NCBI RefSeq assembly: GCF_001815985.1
Contig: NZ_KV823536.1
Location: forward strand, 1 to 64,000
Source of the DNA: Corynebacterium sp. HMSC27B11
GTDB lineage: Bacteria > Actinomycetota > Actinomycetes > Mycobacteriales > Mycobacteriaceae
Direction: 5' to 3'
Length of the DNA: 64,000 nt
Part shown: positions 53,888 through 62,209 of the stretch, piece after piece
How positions within the stretch are numbered: the first letter of the stretch is position 1
How the letters are laid out: every line of letters begins with the position of its first letter
Notes under the pieces: model-generated
Database searches by the model: none
What the model saw: the letters and a program-made list of their open reading frames with translations, nothing else
What the model was told of the DNA's origin: nothing
Program-made: the position numbers and the translations under genes

Positions 53888-55249
53888 GTGAATCGCTTAT
53901 TCGCGTCCCTGACGCAGAATCCGGCGCGCCTCGTGTCCGTCGGGTTCTTGGGGCTCATTGCGCTTGGCACGTTATTGCTTCTCATGCCGTTCTCCGCGCC
54001 CGACGGCGACTCAGTCTCGCCGCTCGAGGCCTTCTTCACAGCGACGTCCGCGGTGACGCTGACCGGGCTGGGTGTTCGTGACACCGGCACGGGTTTTACT
54101 GCCGCCGGGCAGGTCGTCATTCTGGTCCTCATTCAAATCGGTGGCTTCGGGATCATGTCCTTGACCTCGCTCGCCGGGCTCATCCTCAGTGGCAGGCTAG
54201 GACTGAAAACTAAGCTTTATACCGTCGCGGAGCGGCGCACGCTCACCGTTGGCAGCGTGAAATCCACCATTATCGGCGCCATCCTTCTCACAGTGATCTG
54301 CGAACTGCTTGTTGCGGGCGTCCTCACGATACGAATGTTTATGGGCGGCTATGTCGATAGCCTCGGCTCCGCTGCATGGATCGGTATTTTCCACTCCATC
54401 TCTGCCTTCAATAACGCCGGTTTCGGGCTCGACGCCGGTAGCCTCATTCCCTACGTCGGCGATGCATGGATCGTCCTGCCGATCGGCCTGGCGATTGTCT
54501 TCGGCGGGCTCGGCTTTCCTGTGCTCGACGAGCTCATCGCGCGGGTGCGCCTGCGCAGGCAGCGGAGGAAACCACCGCGGCTGTCTATGACCGCTCGGAT
54601 CACTCTCAACGGCACCGCGGTGCTCCTCATCGGTGGCTTCGCGATGTTCTGGGCGCTCGAGCGTAATCATGCATTCGCCGGGCTGAGCAGCGGGGATGCT
54701 GCCCTGGCGGCAGTGTTTCAGTCCATTACGACCCGTACCGCTGGTTTCCAGTCCGTGGACTTTGGCGAGATGTCGCCCAATGCCCTGATGGGTACCGACA
54801 TTCTGATGTTCATTGGAGGCGGATCCGGCGGTACCGCAGGTGGCTTGAAGATCACCACGCTCTTCGTGGTGCTCGCGGCGATCGTGGCAGAAATTAGGGG
54901 TGAAAAAGACACTGTCATCGGAGGTCGTCGCGTTGATCACACCGTGATCCGCCAGGCTCTCACTGTCGGTGCTGTGGCAGTAGGTGTCATAACATTCGTT
55001 ATCGCGTGCCTCCGTACCTTCAACCCTCAGTTCAGCGCCGACCAAATCCATTTCGAGGTCATCTCCGCCTTCGCCACCGTCGGCCTCTCCACCGGCGTCA
55101 CCGCTGACCTCAGCGGTGCCTCGCAGATCCTCCTCTGCGTCCTCATGTTCATGGGCCGCGTCGGACCCATCACCCTCGTCGCAGCGCTCGCCACGACGAC
55201 TCCGAGCAAGCACTACTCCTACCCCGCAGAAAGGCCGTACATTGGTTAA
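53888..55249 (+). CDS. ktrB: Potassium uptake channel subunit KtrB (TrkH family)
   Basis: The membrane pore of the Na+-dependent KtrAB potassium transporter. The 453-residue protein has the four pore repeats of the TrkH/KtrB family, with selectivity-filter glycines visible in TLTGLGVRDTG, SAFNNAGFG, TTRTAGFQ and FATVGLSTGV. The middle loop GGGSGGTAGGLKITT is the gating loop. Start is GTG 53888 next to tctaggattattctg. A TAGTG/CACTA inverted repeat lies 20 nt upstream. ktrA overlaps the 3' end by 8 nt, so the two are made together. Confidence 0.94.
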   Translation: MNRLFASLTQNPARLVSVGFLGLIALGTLLLLMPFSAPDGDSVSPLEAFFTATSAVTLTGLGVRDTGTGFTAAGQVVILVLIQIGGFGIMSLTSLAGLILSGRLGLKTKLYTVAERRTLTVGSVKSTIIGAILLTVICELLVAGVLTIRMFMGGYVDSLGSAAWIGIFHSISAFNNAGFGLDAGSLIPYVGDAWIVLPIGLAIVFGGLGFPVLDELIARVRLRRQRRKPPRLSMTARITLNGTAVLLIGGFAMFWALERNHAFAGLSSGDAALAAVFQSITTRTAGFQSVDFGEMSPNALMGTDILMFIGGGSGGTAGGLKITTLFVVLAAIVAEIRGEKDTVIGGRRVDHTVIRQALTVGAVAVGVITFVIACLRTFNPQFSADQIHFEVISAFATVGLSTGVTADLSGASQILLCVLMFMGRVGPITLVAALATTTPSKHYSYPAERPYIG

Positions 55250-55931
55250 CCCACTCGATAAGCTCCTCCCCAGCGCCCGCCCCATCGACCTGCCGCCGGT
55301 CGCAATCATCGGGCTCGGCCGGTTCGGTTCCGCTATGGCTGAAGAGCTCCACAGCCACGGCGTCGACGTCCTCGGCATCGACGTCGACGAAAAGTTGCTG
55401 CACGACAGCGACGCCCACCTCACCGACTCCTTCATCGCCGATGCCACCGACCCCGAGGCCCTCAAGCAGCTCGGTGTGAAGGACTTTCAGCAGGTCGTTA
55501 TCGGCATCGGTAGCAGCCTCGAAGCTTCGATCCTGACCGCGTCGAACCTCGTGGAACTCGGGGTCAAGGACATTTGGGCTAAGGCGGATTCCGACGCCCA
55601 CGCCCGAATTCTCACTCGCGTCGGCGTGCACCACGTCGTCCGCCCTGAACGAGACACCGGCCGCCGCGTTGCGCACCTGCTCAGCGGCCGTTTTCAGGAC
55701 TACACCGTCTTCGACCAGGGTTATGCGATGATCACCCTGCGGGCCCCCAAGGAGCTGGTGAACCACTCCCTCAACCGGCACAGCCTGTGGGCGAAGCACC
55801 GCGTTCAGCTGGTCGCCGTGCACAGCGGCAATCAGTGGGCCCCACCCTTCGCCGATCACCAGCTCTCCCCCGACGACAACGTCATTCTCGCCGGTGCGCC
55901 TGCTGACCTGGAGAAGTTCGGCCGACGCTAG
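55242..55931 (+). CDS. ktrA: KtrA, RCK-domain regulator of KtrB
   Basis: The cytosolic ring protein that gates KtrB. The 229-residue sequence has an RCK_N Rossmann domain (AIIGLGRFGSAMAEELHSHG, near residue 18) and an RCK_C domain (residues about 145-225). It binds ATP or ADP (and, in some bacteria, cyclic di-AMP). Start is TTG 55242 because agaaagg lies 5 nt upstream and the frame before it has unrelated composition. Its end overlaps the convergent mgtE by 4 nt. Confidence 0.92.
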   Translation: MVNPLDKLLPSARPIDLPPVAIIGLGRFGSAMAEELHSHGVDVLGIDVDEKLLHDSDAHLTDSFIADATDPEALKQLGVKDFQQVVIGIGSSLEASILTASNLVELGVKDIWAKADSDAHARILTRVGVHHVVRPERDTGRRVAHLLSGRFQDYTVFDQGYAMITLRAPKELVNHSLNRHSLWAKHRVQLVAVHSGNQWAPPFADHQLSPDDNVILAGAPADLEKFGRR

Positions 55932-57310
55932 CCACCCGTCGCCTGGCGAATCTGATCGGCCATGATCACACCGGCGATGCTGAAGTAAATGATCAGGCCG
56001 GTGGCGTCGACCAACGTGGAGACCACGGGCGTCGAGAAGACTGCCGGGTCAACGCCCAGCTTCTTCGCCACCAGCGGCAGCACGCCACCAACGATGCAGG
56101 CCCAGGTACAGATCGCCACAATCGTCAAGGAAATCGTGAACGCGACCTGCGGATAGTACAAGAAGGCCAGAATCGGGAAGATCACCGTACCCAGGAAAAC
56201 ACCTAGCAGGAAGCCCACCCGAACCTCACGGCCGATGACTCGCAACACGTCCCGGGGTCTCACCTCGTTGACCGCGAGCGCACGCACCACCGAGGACGCC
56301 GCCTGCGAGCCCGCGTTACCGCCCGTACCGATCAGCATCGGCACGAAGATGCTGAGCACCACCACGGCCTCGAGTACGTCCTCGAAGAACTGCATAACGT
56401 TAATCGTGAGGAACGCGGCCAGGATCAGGACGATCAGCCAGACGCCGCGCTTTTTCGCGAGCGTCATCACCGTCGCCGTCAGGTAAGGCTCGTTCAACGG
56501 CTCGGCACCACCGGCACGGTAGGCATCCTCCGTCACCTCGGCCTCGAGGACCTCCATTGCGTCATCGACCGTGATGACGCCCAGAATGCGGTCCTCGTCG
56601 TCGACGACGGGCAGCGCCAGAAGGTCAGCCTCCTGGATCAGGCGGGCCGCGTGCTCCTGGTCGTCATAGGCTGAGACACTGTGCTGCTCCTCCTCAAGCA
56701 ACTCCCCGACCAGCGTGCCCTCGGGCGCAGTGACCAGATCCGCGAGCTCCACCATGCCGAGCAGCTTGCGCGACTCATCGGTCACCGCCACCGTGGCCAG
56801 CGCGATCGAGTGATGCGGGCCCGAGGCGTAGCGCTGAGCGCGCGACTGCAGCTTCTCGAGGGACTCCTCCCGGGTCGCGTCCGGGGTCAGCACGGTTGGC
56901 GTGGGCACCATCAGACGGCCCGCGGACTCCGATGGATAACCCAGCAGCCCGCTGGTCACACGCCGCTGGGAATACGGCAGTCCCTGCAGCAGGCGCGAGG
57001 CGACCTTCGCTGGCATCTCATCCAGCAGGGACGCCTGGTCATCCGGGGCTAGACTCGCGAAGATCTCCGTGACGTGGTCGTCTCGCAGCGCGTCCAGCAG
57101 CTCAGCCTGGTGCACCGGATCCAGGTATTCGAAGACATCCAGGGCGCGGTCCTTGGGCAGCAACCGGAAGGCCACCGCCTGCTCCGCCCCGGAGATTCGG
57201 CCGAGCTCTTCGGCCACCACGACGGACGAACGATCGGCGAGCCACCGGCTCACCGCGTCGAGGTCCTTGTCGTCCAGCAGATCTTCGAGAAAACGTGCAT
57301 TCGATGCCAT
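55928..57310 (-). CDS. mgtE: Magnesium transporter MgtE
   Basis: A Mg2+ channel of about 460 residues. The N-terminal MgtE_N superhelix (residues about 1-125) is followed by two CBS domains (residues about 128-255, GRLMVPTPTVLTPDA and LPVVDDEDRILGVITVDDAM), a connecting helix, and five C-terminal membrane helices that include PMLIGTGGNAGSQAASSVVRALA. ATG 57310 is preferred because gagggg lies 11 nt upstream; GTG 57322 is possible. Convergent with ktrA, so K+ and Mg2+ transport genes meet end to end. Confidence 0.94.
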   Translation of the reverse strand: MASNARFLEDLLDDKDLDAVSRWLADRSSVVVAEELGRISGAEQAVAFRLLPKDRALDVFEYLDPVHQAELLDALRDDHVTEIFASLAPDDQASLLDEMPAKVASRLLQGLPYSQRRVTSGLLGYPSESAGRLMVPTPTVLTPDATREESLEKLQSRAQRYASGPHHSIALATVAVTDESRKLLGMVELADLVTAPEGTLVGELLEEEQHSVSAYDDQEHAARLIQEADLLALPVVDDEDRILGVITVDDAMEVLEAEVTEDAYRAGGAEPLNEPYLTATVMTLAKKRGVWLIVLILAAFLTINVMQFFEDVLEAVVVLSIFVPMLIGTGGNAGSQAASSVVRALAVNEVRPRDVLRVIGREVRVGFLLGVFLGTVIFPILAFLYYPQVAFTISLTIVAICTWACIVGGVLPLVAKKLGVDPAVFSTPVVSTLVDATGLIIYFSIAGVIMADQIRQATGG

Positions 57311-57311
57311 A

Positions 57312-57491
57312 TCAGTGGCCACCCCTCTGGCTGCCCGCCCACAGTTGATAACAGGTCAGTGCGATCAGCGCGGCGCAGACCGCGGCAAAGAAGTAGTCAA
57401 GGCCGGTGCCATTACTCACGAGCCACCCGCCGAGCGCGAGCAGCACCACAAGCCGGATAACCCGGGACCACAGGAGAAATTGGGTATTCAA
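57312..57491 (-). CDS. Possible 59-residue two-helix membrane protein before mgtE
   Basis: A TTG-initiated frame of 59 residues with two hydrophobic segments (RLVVLLALGGWLVS and YFFAAVCAALIALTCYQLW) joined by a short loop. The ribosome site taggagc lies 5 nt upstream of the TTG. Its stop lies 2 nt before the mgtE ATG, so the two are probably coupled. The pattern is that of a small integral membrane protein; no family is recognised. Its overlap with a GTG alternative start of mgtE slightly weakens the case. Confidence 0.6.
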   Translation of the reverse strand: MNTQFLLWSRVIRLVVLLALGGWLVSNGTGLDYFFAAVCAALIALTCYQLWAGSQRGGH

Positions 57492-57545
57492 TGGTGCTCC
57501 TAAATTTGACCGCGATCATTCTCGCGTACGTCGGGCGCGTGGGCC

Positions 57546-58241
57546 TTAAGGCTTCTCGAACACGAGAAGCAGGTCGATCGTTCCTTCGTCAGCGATCTTG
57601 GCCGCGACGAACTCTGGGGTCTTGATGTTGAAGTCCGAACGCTTGAACGGCACCTTCCCCTGGACGACGACCTTGTCCCCCGTGCGCAGCACCTTCAGCG
57701 GCGCGCTGACCTTGTTAGATTCGCCGCGGAGGGTGAGATCTCCCGTGACGTCGACCTCACCGACAGACCCGTCCTCCGGAACGCCACTTAGATCCACCGG
57801 CTCGGTGATGCTGAACTTCGCCTTCGGGTAGTCCTCCGTGCGCAGGATCGAGCGGCGGACGTTGATGTCGCGCTTCTCCACGTCCGAGGAGATCCCCGCG
57901 ACGCGGACCTCCACCAGGCCCTCCGTGAGGGTGCCGTCCGAGACCTGCAAGTCGCCCTTGATGTTCTCCTCCGTGCTGTTATCCGCACGTCCGGAGGTGG
58001 TCTTCTCCTGCCCCGGCAGGATCTCACGGAAGGTATAACCAGCCTGGGTGTGGTTGGCACCGGCACCAGGGACGATCACCCAGTGACCGTCCGCTGACGT
58101 TGTTGGCTCGGGTCCGCCCTCGACGAGATCCGCGGTTTGCAGACCCCGGTCAGTGAGCAGCTGATACGCGATCGGCCCAACGCCGAACAGGAATGCCGCG
58201 ATAATACCGATAACACCCAGAGTGATAATTCCCTTGCGCAT
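57546..58241 (-). CDS. YceI-family lipid-binding protein
   Basis: A 231-residue protein with an N-terminal membrane anchor (IITLGVIGIIAAFLFGVGPI, residues about 4-23) and an extracytoplasmic YceI beta-barrel (residues about 55-228; for example VDVTGDLTLRGESNKV and VPFKRSDFNIKTPEF). YceI barrels bind isoprenoid or polyprenoid chains; in this envelope that could mean menaquinone or polyprenyl lipids. No gene adjacent suggests a specific partner. Same strand as mgtE. Confidence 0.9.
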   Translation of the reverse strand: MRKGIITLGVIGIIAAFLFGVGPIAYQLLTDRGLQTADLVEGGPEPTTSADGHWVIVPGAGANHTQAGYTFREILPGQEKTTSGRADNSTEENIKGDLQVSDGTLTEGLVEVRVAGISSDVEKRDINVRRSILRTEDYPKAKFSITEPVDLSGVPEDGSVGEVDVTGDLTLRGESNKVSAPLKVLRTGDKVVVQGKVPFKRSDFNIKTPEFVAAKIADEGTIDLLLVFEKP

Positions 58242-58288
58242 GGCACCCAGCCTAGTGCTAAGCAGGGAAGATTAGGAAAAGGTGGGGC

Positions 58289-58672
58289 TTAAGCGCGTCC
58301 CGGGGGTTGGGGGTGGTTCAGCTGCTCCGCGCGGTGCGCCAGCCGCACCAGGTCCGTAGCCATGCCACGCAGCTCAGCGGGCTCTGCATGCTCGTCTATC
58401 GCGGTGACGAGGTCCTCCGCCGCGCACCGAAGTTCGAAGAGCTGATCCCCCAACTCATCCCCAGTGTCCCCTGGGGTCCCCAGGCGGGTGCTTGTGGGCG
58501 TGGGTGCGTCCGGCGCCGGCTGGCTCGCACGTTGCTCGTAGGCCCGCTGGCGGCAGGACCGGCTGCAGAATTTGCGTGGCCTCCCCCGCTGCTGGCCGGG
58601 CATTTCCTCCCCGCACCACGCGCAGAACCCCGGCGTGTGGGGGAAGTCTTCGCGCGCAATGGGGGTGCTCAT
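58289..58672 (-). CDS. Small zinc-finger-like protein
   Basis: About 127 residues. The N-terminal part has a Cys4 knuckle, CAWCG and then RKFCSRSCRQRAYEQRA, of the type CxxC-x14-CxxxC seen in short actinobacterial proteins with a zinc-ribbon motif. Residues about 55-120 are Ala/Glu-rich and helical. The gene is divergent from rbpA, sharing a 115-nt gap. ATG 58672 is chosen; the frame upstream is GC-poor in codon pattern. Role unknown, perhaps DNA or RNA binding. Confidence 0.78.
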   Translation of the reverse strand: MSTPIAREDFPHTPGFCAWCGEEMPGQQRGRPRKFCSRSCRQRAYEQRASQPAPDAPTPTSTRLGTPGDTGDELGDQLFELRCAAEDLVTAIDEHAEPAELRGMATDLVRLAHRAEQLNHPQPPGRA

Positions 58673-58703
58673 GGCTAAAGATCCTAACCCTTTCGGGGAA
58701 CCT

Positions 58704-58733
58704 GGGAACAAAACCCGCACCCGGTGCGTTATC
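58704..58733 (+). promoter_or_regulatory. SigH/SigR-type promoter of rbpA
   Basis: gggaac (58704-58709) and gttatc (58728-58733) are spaced by 18 bp, the pattern of thiol-stress sigma factors (SigH in corynebacteria, SigR in Streptomyces: GGAA-N18/19-GTT). It precedes the rbpA start at 58788 by 54 nt. Streptomyces rbpA is a known SigR target, which supports the call. Confidence 0.7.
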
Positions 58734-58787
58734 TACATTGATGGCGCCCCGGAGGCGCCGCTAGCGAACTTCGGAAGTGAGGAACTA

Positions 58788-59156
58788 ATGGCAGACCGCG
58801 TACTGCGAGGCAGTCGCATGGGTGCCGTGTCGTATGAAACCGACCGGGACCACGATCTCGCGCCACGTCAGATGGTGAAGTACCAGACTGAGGACGGCGA
58901 AATTTTTGAGGTCCCGTTCGCTGACGACGCCGAGATCCCGCAGGACTGGCTGTGCAAGAACGGCCAGATGGGCACCCTCGTGGAGGGCGAGGGCATTGAA
59001 TCCAAGCCTGCGAAGCCGCCACGTACGCACTGGGACATGCTTCTCGAGCGCCGCTCCCTGGAGGAGCTCGACGAGCTGCTGGAGGAGCGTATCGAGCTGC
59101 TGCGTAAGCGCCGCCGCGAGGCCATGAAGCTGCTCAAGGAGCAGGAGAAGGCTTAA
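58788..59156 (+). CDS. rbpA: RNA polymerase-binding protein RbpA
   Basis: A 122-residue transcription activator specific to actinobacteria that stabilises the promoter complex by binding the sigma factor and RNA polymerase. It starts MADRVLRGSRMGAVSYETD, the typical N-terminal tail, followed by the core domain around RQMVKYQTEDGEIFEVPF. The sigma-interacting segment is THWDMLLERRSLEELDEL, and the basic end is RKRRREAMKLLKEQ. ATG 58788 is set by gaggaa 5 nt upstream; the longer frame before it is non-coding in character. A SigH-type promoter precedes it. Confidence 0.96.
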   Translation: MADRVLRGSRMGAVSYETDRDHDLAPRQMVKYQTEDGEIFEVPFADDAEIPQDWLCKNGQMGTLVEGEGIESKPAKPPRTHWDMLLERRSLEELDELLEERIELLRKRRREAMKLLKEQEKA

Positions 59157-59182
59157 GCCCTCCCCTCGCCTCAGCACGAACG

Positions 59183-59217
59183 AAGGCCTGGCCACGTTAT
59201 CAACGTGACCAGGCCTT
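59183..59217. terminator. Bidirectional terminator between rbpA and ppm
   Basis: A 16-bp inverted repeat with one mismatch (aaggcctggccacgtt 59183-59198 with aacgtgaccaggcctt 59202-59217) lies between the convergent rbpA and polyprenol-mannose synthase genes, 26 nt after rbpA. Flanked by aa on the left and tt on the right. Confidence 0.9.
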
Positions 59218-59235
59218 TAGCGTTGCGCTTTTCGG

Positions 59236-60033
59236 TTAGCTCTGCAGAGCGCGCTCCACGGTGCCGGCGCCGATGCGTGCACCCTCGCGCATGAGCTGGC
59301 GAACCTGGTACATGCGGTGGCGGAAGCCCCAGCGGGTCACCTGAGCCATCGCCTCGCCGACGATGCGGCTGCTCATCTTAGACTCGCCGATCTCGCGCTC
59401 GGTGAAGGTGATCGGAACCTCACGCACGTCGGCGCCCTCGTTGACGGCACGCCATGCCATGTCCACCTGGAAGACGTAACCCGCGGAGTCCACGGCGTCG
59501 AGGTCCATGCGCTCCAGCAGGTCGCGCTGGAAGGCGCGGTAACCGCCGGTGATGTCGGACAGGCCGGCACCAAGCGCCATGGAGGCGTAGATGTTGCCGC
59601 CGCGGGAGAGGAACTTACGGTCTGCCGGCCAGTTCACGGTCTTGCCGCCCTTGACGTAGCGGGAACCCAGGACAAGCTCCGCGCCATCGTCGATCTTGTC
59701 CAGCAGCAGGTGGAGCTGCTCCGGGGCGTGGGAGCCGTCGGCGTCCATCTCGCAGAGAACCTCATAGCCGTTCTCGATGCCCCACTTGAAACCGGCCAGG
59801 TAAGCCCCGCCGAGGCCACCCTTGCCCTCGCGGTGCAGTACGTGGATGCGGGAATCGTCCTTGGCCATCTGATCCGCCAGGTCCCCGGTGCCGTCCGGCG
59901 AGTTGTCGTCGACGACGAGAACGTTCACGCGCTCCGGTTCGGCCTCCAACAGGCGACGCGTGATGATCGGGAGGTTATCGCGCTCGTTGAAAGTCGGGAT
60001 GATGACGAGAGTCTTATCGCTGAGCTTCTTCAT
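59236..60033 (-). CDS. ppm: Polyprenol monophosphomannose synthase
   Basis: A GT2 glycosyltransferase of 265 residues that transfers mannose from GDP-mannose to polyprenyl phosphate, giving the sugar donor for lipoarabinomannan and mannoprotein synthesis. Motifs are [28 protein letters not shown], and the metal-binding [11 protein letters not shown]. No C-terminal membrane anchor is present. In M. tuberculosis the enzyme is fused to Lnt as Ppm1; here, as in other corynebacteria, the two are separate genes (lnt ends 13 nt upstream). Confidence 0.95.
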   Translation of the reverse strand: MKKLSDKTLVIIPTFNERDNLPIITRRLLEAEPERVNVLVVDDNSPDGTGDLADQMAKDDSRIHVLHREGKGGLGGAYLAGFKWGIENGYEVLCEMDADGSHAPEQLHLLLDKIDDGAELVLGSRYVKGGKTVNWPADRKFLSRGGNIYASMALGAGLSDITGGYRAFQRDLLERMDLDAVDSAGYVFQVDMAWRAVNEGADVREVPITFTEREIGESKMSSRIVGEAMAQVTRWGFRHRMYQVRQLMREGARIGAGTVERALQS

Positions 60034-60045
60034 AATGTGATTAGT

Positions 60046-61608
60046 TTATCTGCTTTTCTTGCGCCGTGTGGGCCGAGACGCGAGGAAGGCCCCGATTATC
60101 CCCAAAACACCCGCGGCAGCTAGCCCCAGCTCCACCCAGGGACCCGCGGCCACGGACGGCGTGATGCCATCGCGCAGCGGAATATCGGCCTGCAGGATAT
60201 CCGGGCGGAACAGCCGGCTCTGGGCCACCACTTCCCCATCCGGCATGACGATCGCCGAGACCCCGGAGGTCGCGGCTACGACGACCGCCCGGTCCGTCTC
60301 GATCGCCCGCATTCGGCTCATCGCGAGCTGCTGGTAGCTCATGTCCGTGAATCCAAAAGTGGCGTTATTCGTCGGGCTAGCCAGCAACTCCGCACCATTA
60401 CGCACCGCGTCGCGGGGGCTGGCGTCGAAAGATATCTCGTAGCAGGTGGATACGCCCACGAGGACGTCGCCGCGTGCAGCGGGCATCCGCACCACGCCGG
60501 GCCCGTCGCCAGGGACGAAGTTGCCCGCCCGCTCGACGTTCTCGTTAACGTGCTTGAGGATCTCCCGGAAGGGCATGTACTCGCCGAAGGGCTGGAGGAA
60601 CTTCTTTACGTGCTTCTCTCCCGGTCCCGGCTCGCTGCTGGTGGCCGGGCCCCAGGTGAGCATCGTGTTTTCATTCCCGATGACGGTGCCAACCATCACC
60701 GGAGCGTTGACTGCCGTGACCGCCGAGTCAATGGCGGCGTGGGCATCCGGGTCCTTAAACGGGTTCACATCGGAGGAGTTCTCCGGCCAGATGACCACGT
60801 CAGGCTGCGGTGCCTCGCCGGTCGCGACCGAGTCCGCCAGCTCGTGGGTGCGCTGCACGTGGTTGTTCAGCACGGCGCGGCGCTGGGCCGCGAAGTCCAG
60901 GCCGGCTCGCGGGACATTGCCCTGGATTGCGGCGACGTTGACCTGGCCTGCGGTGGGCTCCTGGCTAAAGCTCGAGCCGTAGATGACGGAGGCCAGCAGC
61001 ACAGCGCCCACCACGCCGGCGTACTGCAGGCGGATTTTCGGCGCGACCGCAGCCCGGGTCTTGTACGGCGGACGGGCTGCCAGGTAGATGAAGCCGCCGA
61101 GCAAGACGACCAGGAAACTCACGAACGCGGAGCCACCAAGCCGGATATCGGCGGCCAGCGGCCCGGAAACCTGGCCCCACGCCAGCCGACCCCAACCGAA
61201 GCCCCCGAACGGCCAATGGGAACGGAAACCCTCGACAGCGACGAAGAACGCCGCCGCGCCCACGATGCTGCGCCAGTTCCAGGTTCCGTTTCCCCAGCGC
61301 AGCAACCAGCGGGCTCCGAGGCCAAAAAGCAAGGCGTAGAGCGCCTGCACGATGGCGAGCGCGATCCACGCCGAGGCGCCGACGAACTCCCCGATCCAGG
61401 GCAGCAGAAAACCATAGGTAGCCAGCGAGTTGAGGAAGGCGAGCGAGACCGCGTGCCGCTGCGTGACAACGGCGAAGAAGAGCGCGTAGCCCAACGGGGC
61501 CGCCCACCACAGCCCGGTGGGCTCGTAGGAGGCGAAGACCATGAAGCCCGCAAAAAGGGCTCCCCCCCCCCGCCACGGCGAGGGAAGGTTAGCGAGCCAC
61601 TGCTTCAT
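60046..61608 (-). CDS. lnt: Apolipoprotein N-acyltransferase
   Basis: Adds the third acyl chain to the N-terminal cysteine of lipoproteins. The 520-residue protein has eight or so membrane helices and an extracytoplasmic nitrilase-like domain (residues about 215-480) with the Glu-Lys-Cys triad: WPENSSD, KFLQPFGEYMPF, and STCYEISFDAS. Codons 13-16 (Arg-Gly-Gly-Gly) contain ten consecutive G, a possible slippage site. Its start overlaps fxsA (ATGA) and ppm follows 13 nt later. Confidence 0.95.
   Translation of the reverse strand: MKQWLANLPSPWRGGGALFAGFMVFASYEPTGLWWAAPLGYALFFAVVTQRHAVSLAFLNSLATYGFLLPWIGEFVGASAWIALAIVQALYALLFGLGARWLLRWGNGTWNWRSIVGAAAFFVAVEGFRSHWPFGGFGWGRLAWGQVSGPLAADIRLGGSAFVSFLVVLLGGFIYLAARPPYKTRAAVAPKIRLQYAGVVGAVLLASVIYGSSFSQEPTAGQVNVAAIQGNVPRAGLDFAAQRRAVLNNHVQRTHELADSVATGEAPQPDVVIWPENSSDVNPFKDPDAHAAIDSAVTAVNAPVMVGTVIGNENTMLTWGPATSSEPGPGEKHVKKFLQPFGEYMPFREILKHVNENVERAGNFVPGDGPGVVRMPAARGDVLVGVSTCYEISFDASPRDAVRNGAELLASPTNNATFGFTDMSYQQLAMSRMRAIETDRAVVVAATSGVSAIVMPDGEVVAQSRLFRPDILQADIPLRDGITPSVAAGPWVELGLAAAGVLGIIGAFLASRPTRRKKSR
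61562..61571 (-). repeat. Poly-G tract (10 G) inside the lnt 5' region
   Basis: Ten consecutive G on the coding strand at codons 13-16 of lnt. The frame is intact, but gain or loss of one or two G would shift it and abolish the protein within 20 residues of the start. Long homopolymers at the 5' end of envelope genes are the usual substrate of phase variation. Confidence 0.85.
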
Positions 61609-62090
61609 CGGGCGTTATCGGTCCCGGCAGGACCCTCGTCCCCGAACTCCTCGCTGCGGTGGTCGATGACCTCTCCCCAGCCTGGAATGTTGCGCACCTG
61701 CGGGTCGCTGGCCCGGGAGGACATGATGAAGGACTCGCCTCCCAGGCGGGTGACCTTCGCTCGCAGCGCGGTGCCCATGGAACGTCGAGCGATCGAGCGG
61801 GTCGGCGGGAGCATAAACAGAATGCCCACGACCCCCGTCACCACGCCAGGCAGGGCGACCAGCAGAGCACCGAACGCAGAGAGCGCTGCATCCCCGGTCA
61901 GCTTTCCTGGCGACCTGCGGCTCCGCAGCACGCGCACCGTCAGCGCGCGCATCTGCCAGGCGGCGATCGCGACACCGAGGATGAACAGCCCCAGGTACAG
62001 CAGGATCGTCCAGCCGAAGCCGAGCCACTTGCCCAGCAGAATAAAGGCCAACAGCTCCACGACCACGTAGAGGAAGAAGCTCCTGCGCAT
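61605..62090 (-). CDS. fxsA: FxsA-family membrane protein
   Basis: A 161-residue protein with two or three membrane segments (VVVELLAFILLGKWLGFGW near residue 9, TILLYLGLFILGVAIAAW, and GALLVALPGVVTGVVGILFMLP) and a conserved C-terminal end with basic and acidic stretches. FxsA in E. coli is a membrane protein that suppresses phage T7 exclusion by F; its normal role is unknown. ATG 62090 is chosen since the frame before it has no homology. Its stop overlaps the lnt start. Confidence 0.88.
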   Translation of the reverse strand: MRRSFFLYVVVELLAFILLGKWLGFGWTILLYLGLFILGVAIAAWQMRALTVRVLRSRRSPGKLTGDAALSAFGALLVALPGVVTGVVGILFMLPPTRSIARRSMGTALRAKVTRLGGESFIMSSRASDPQVRNIPGWGEVIDHRSEEFGDEGPAGTDNAR

Positions 62091-62209
62091 AAGTTTTCTG
62101 TGTCCTCCTAAAAGACAATCAGCGCACCAGCGGCATGCGGTACCTGATAGCACTAACGCTGCAGCGGTGTTAGAGATTCCATCGTAGTCCGGGCGGTGGC
62201 AAAAGCGCT

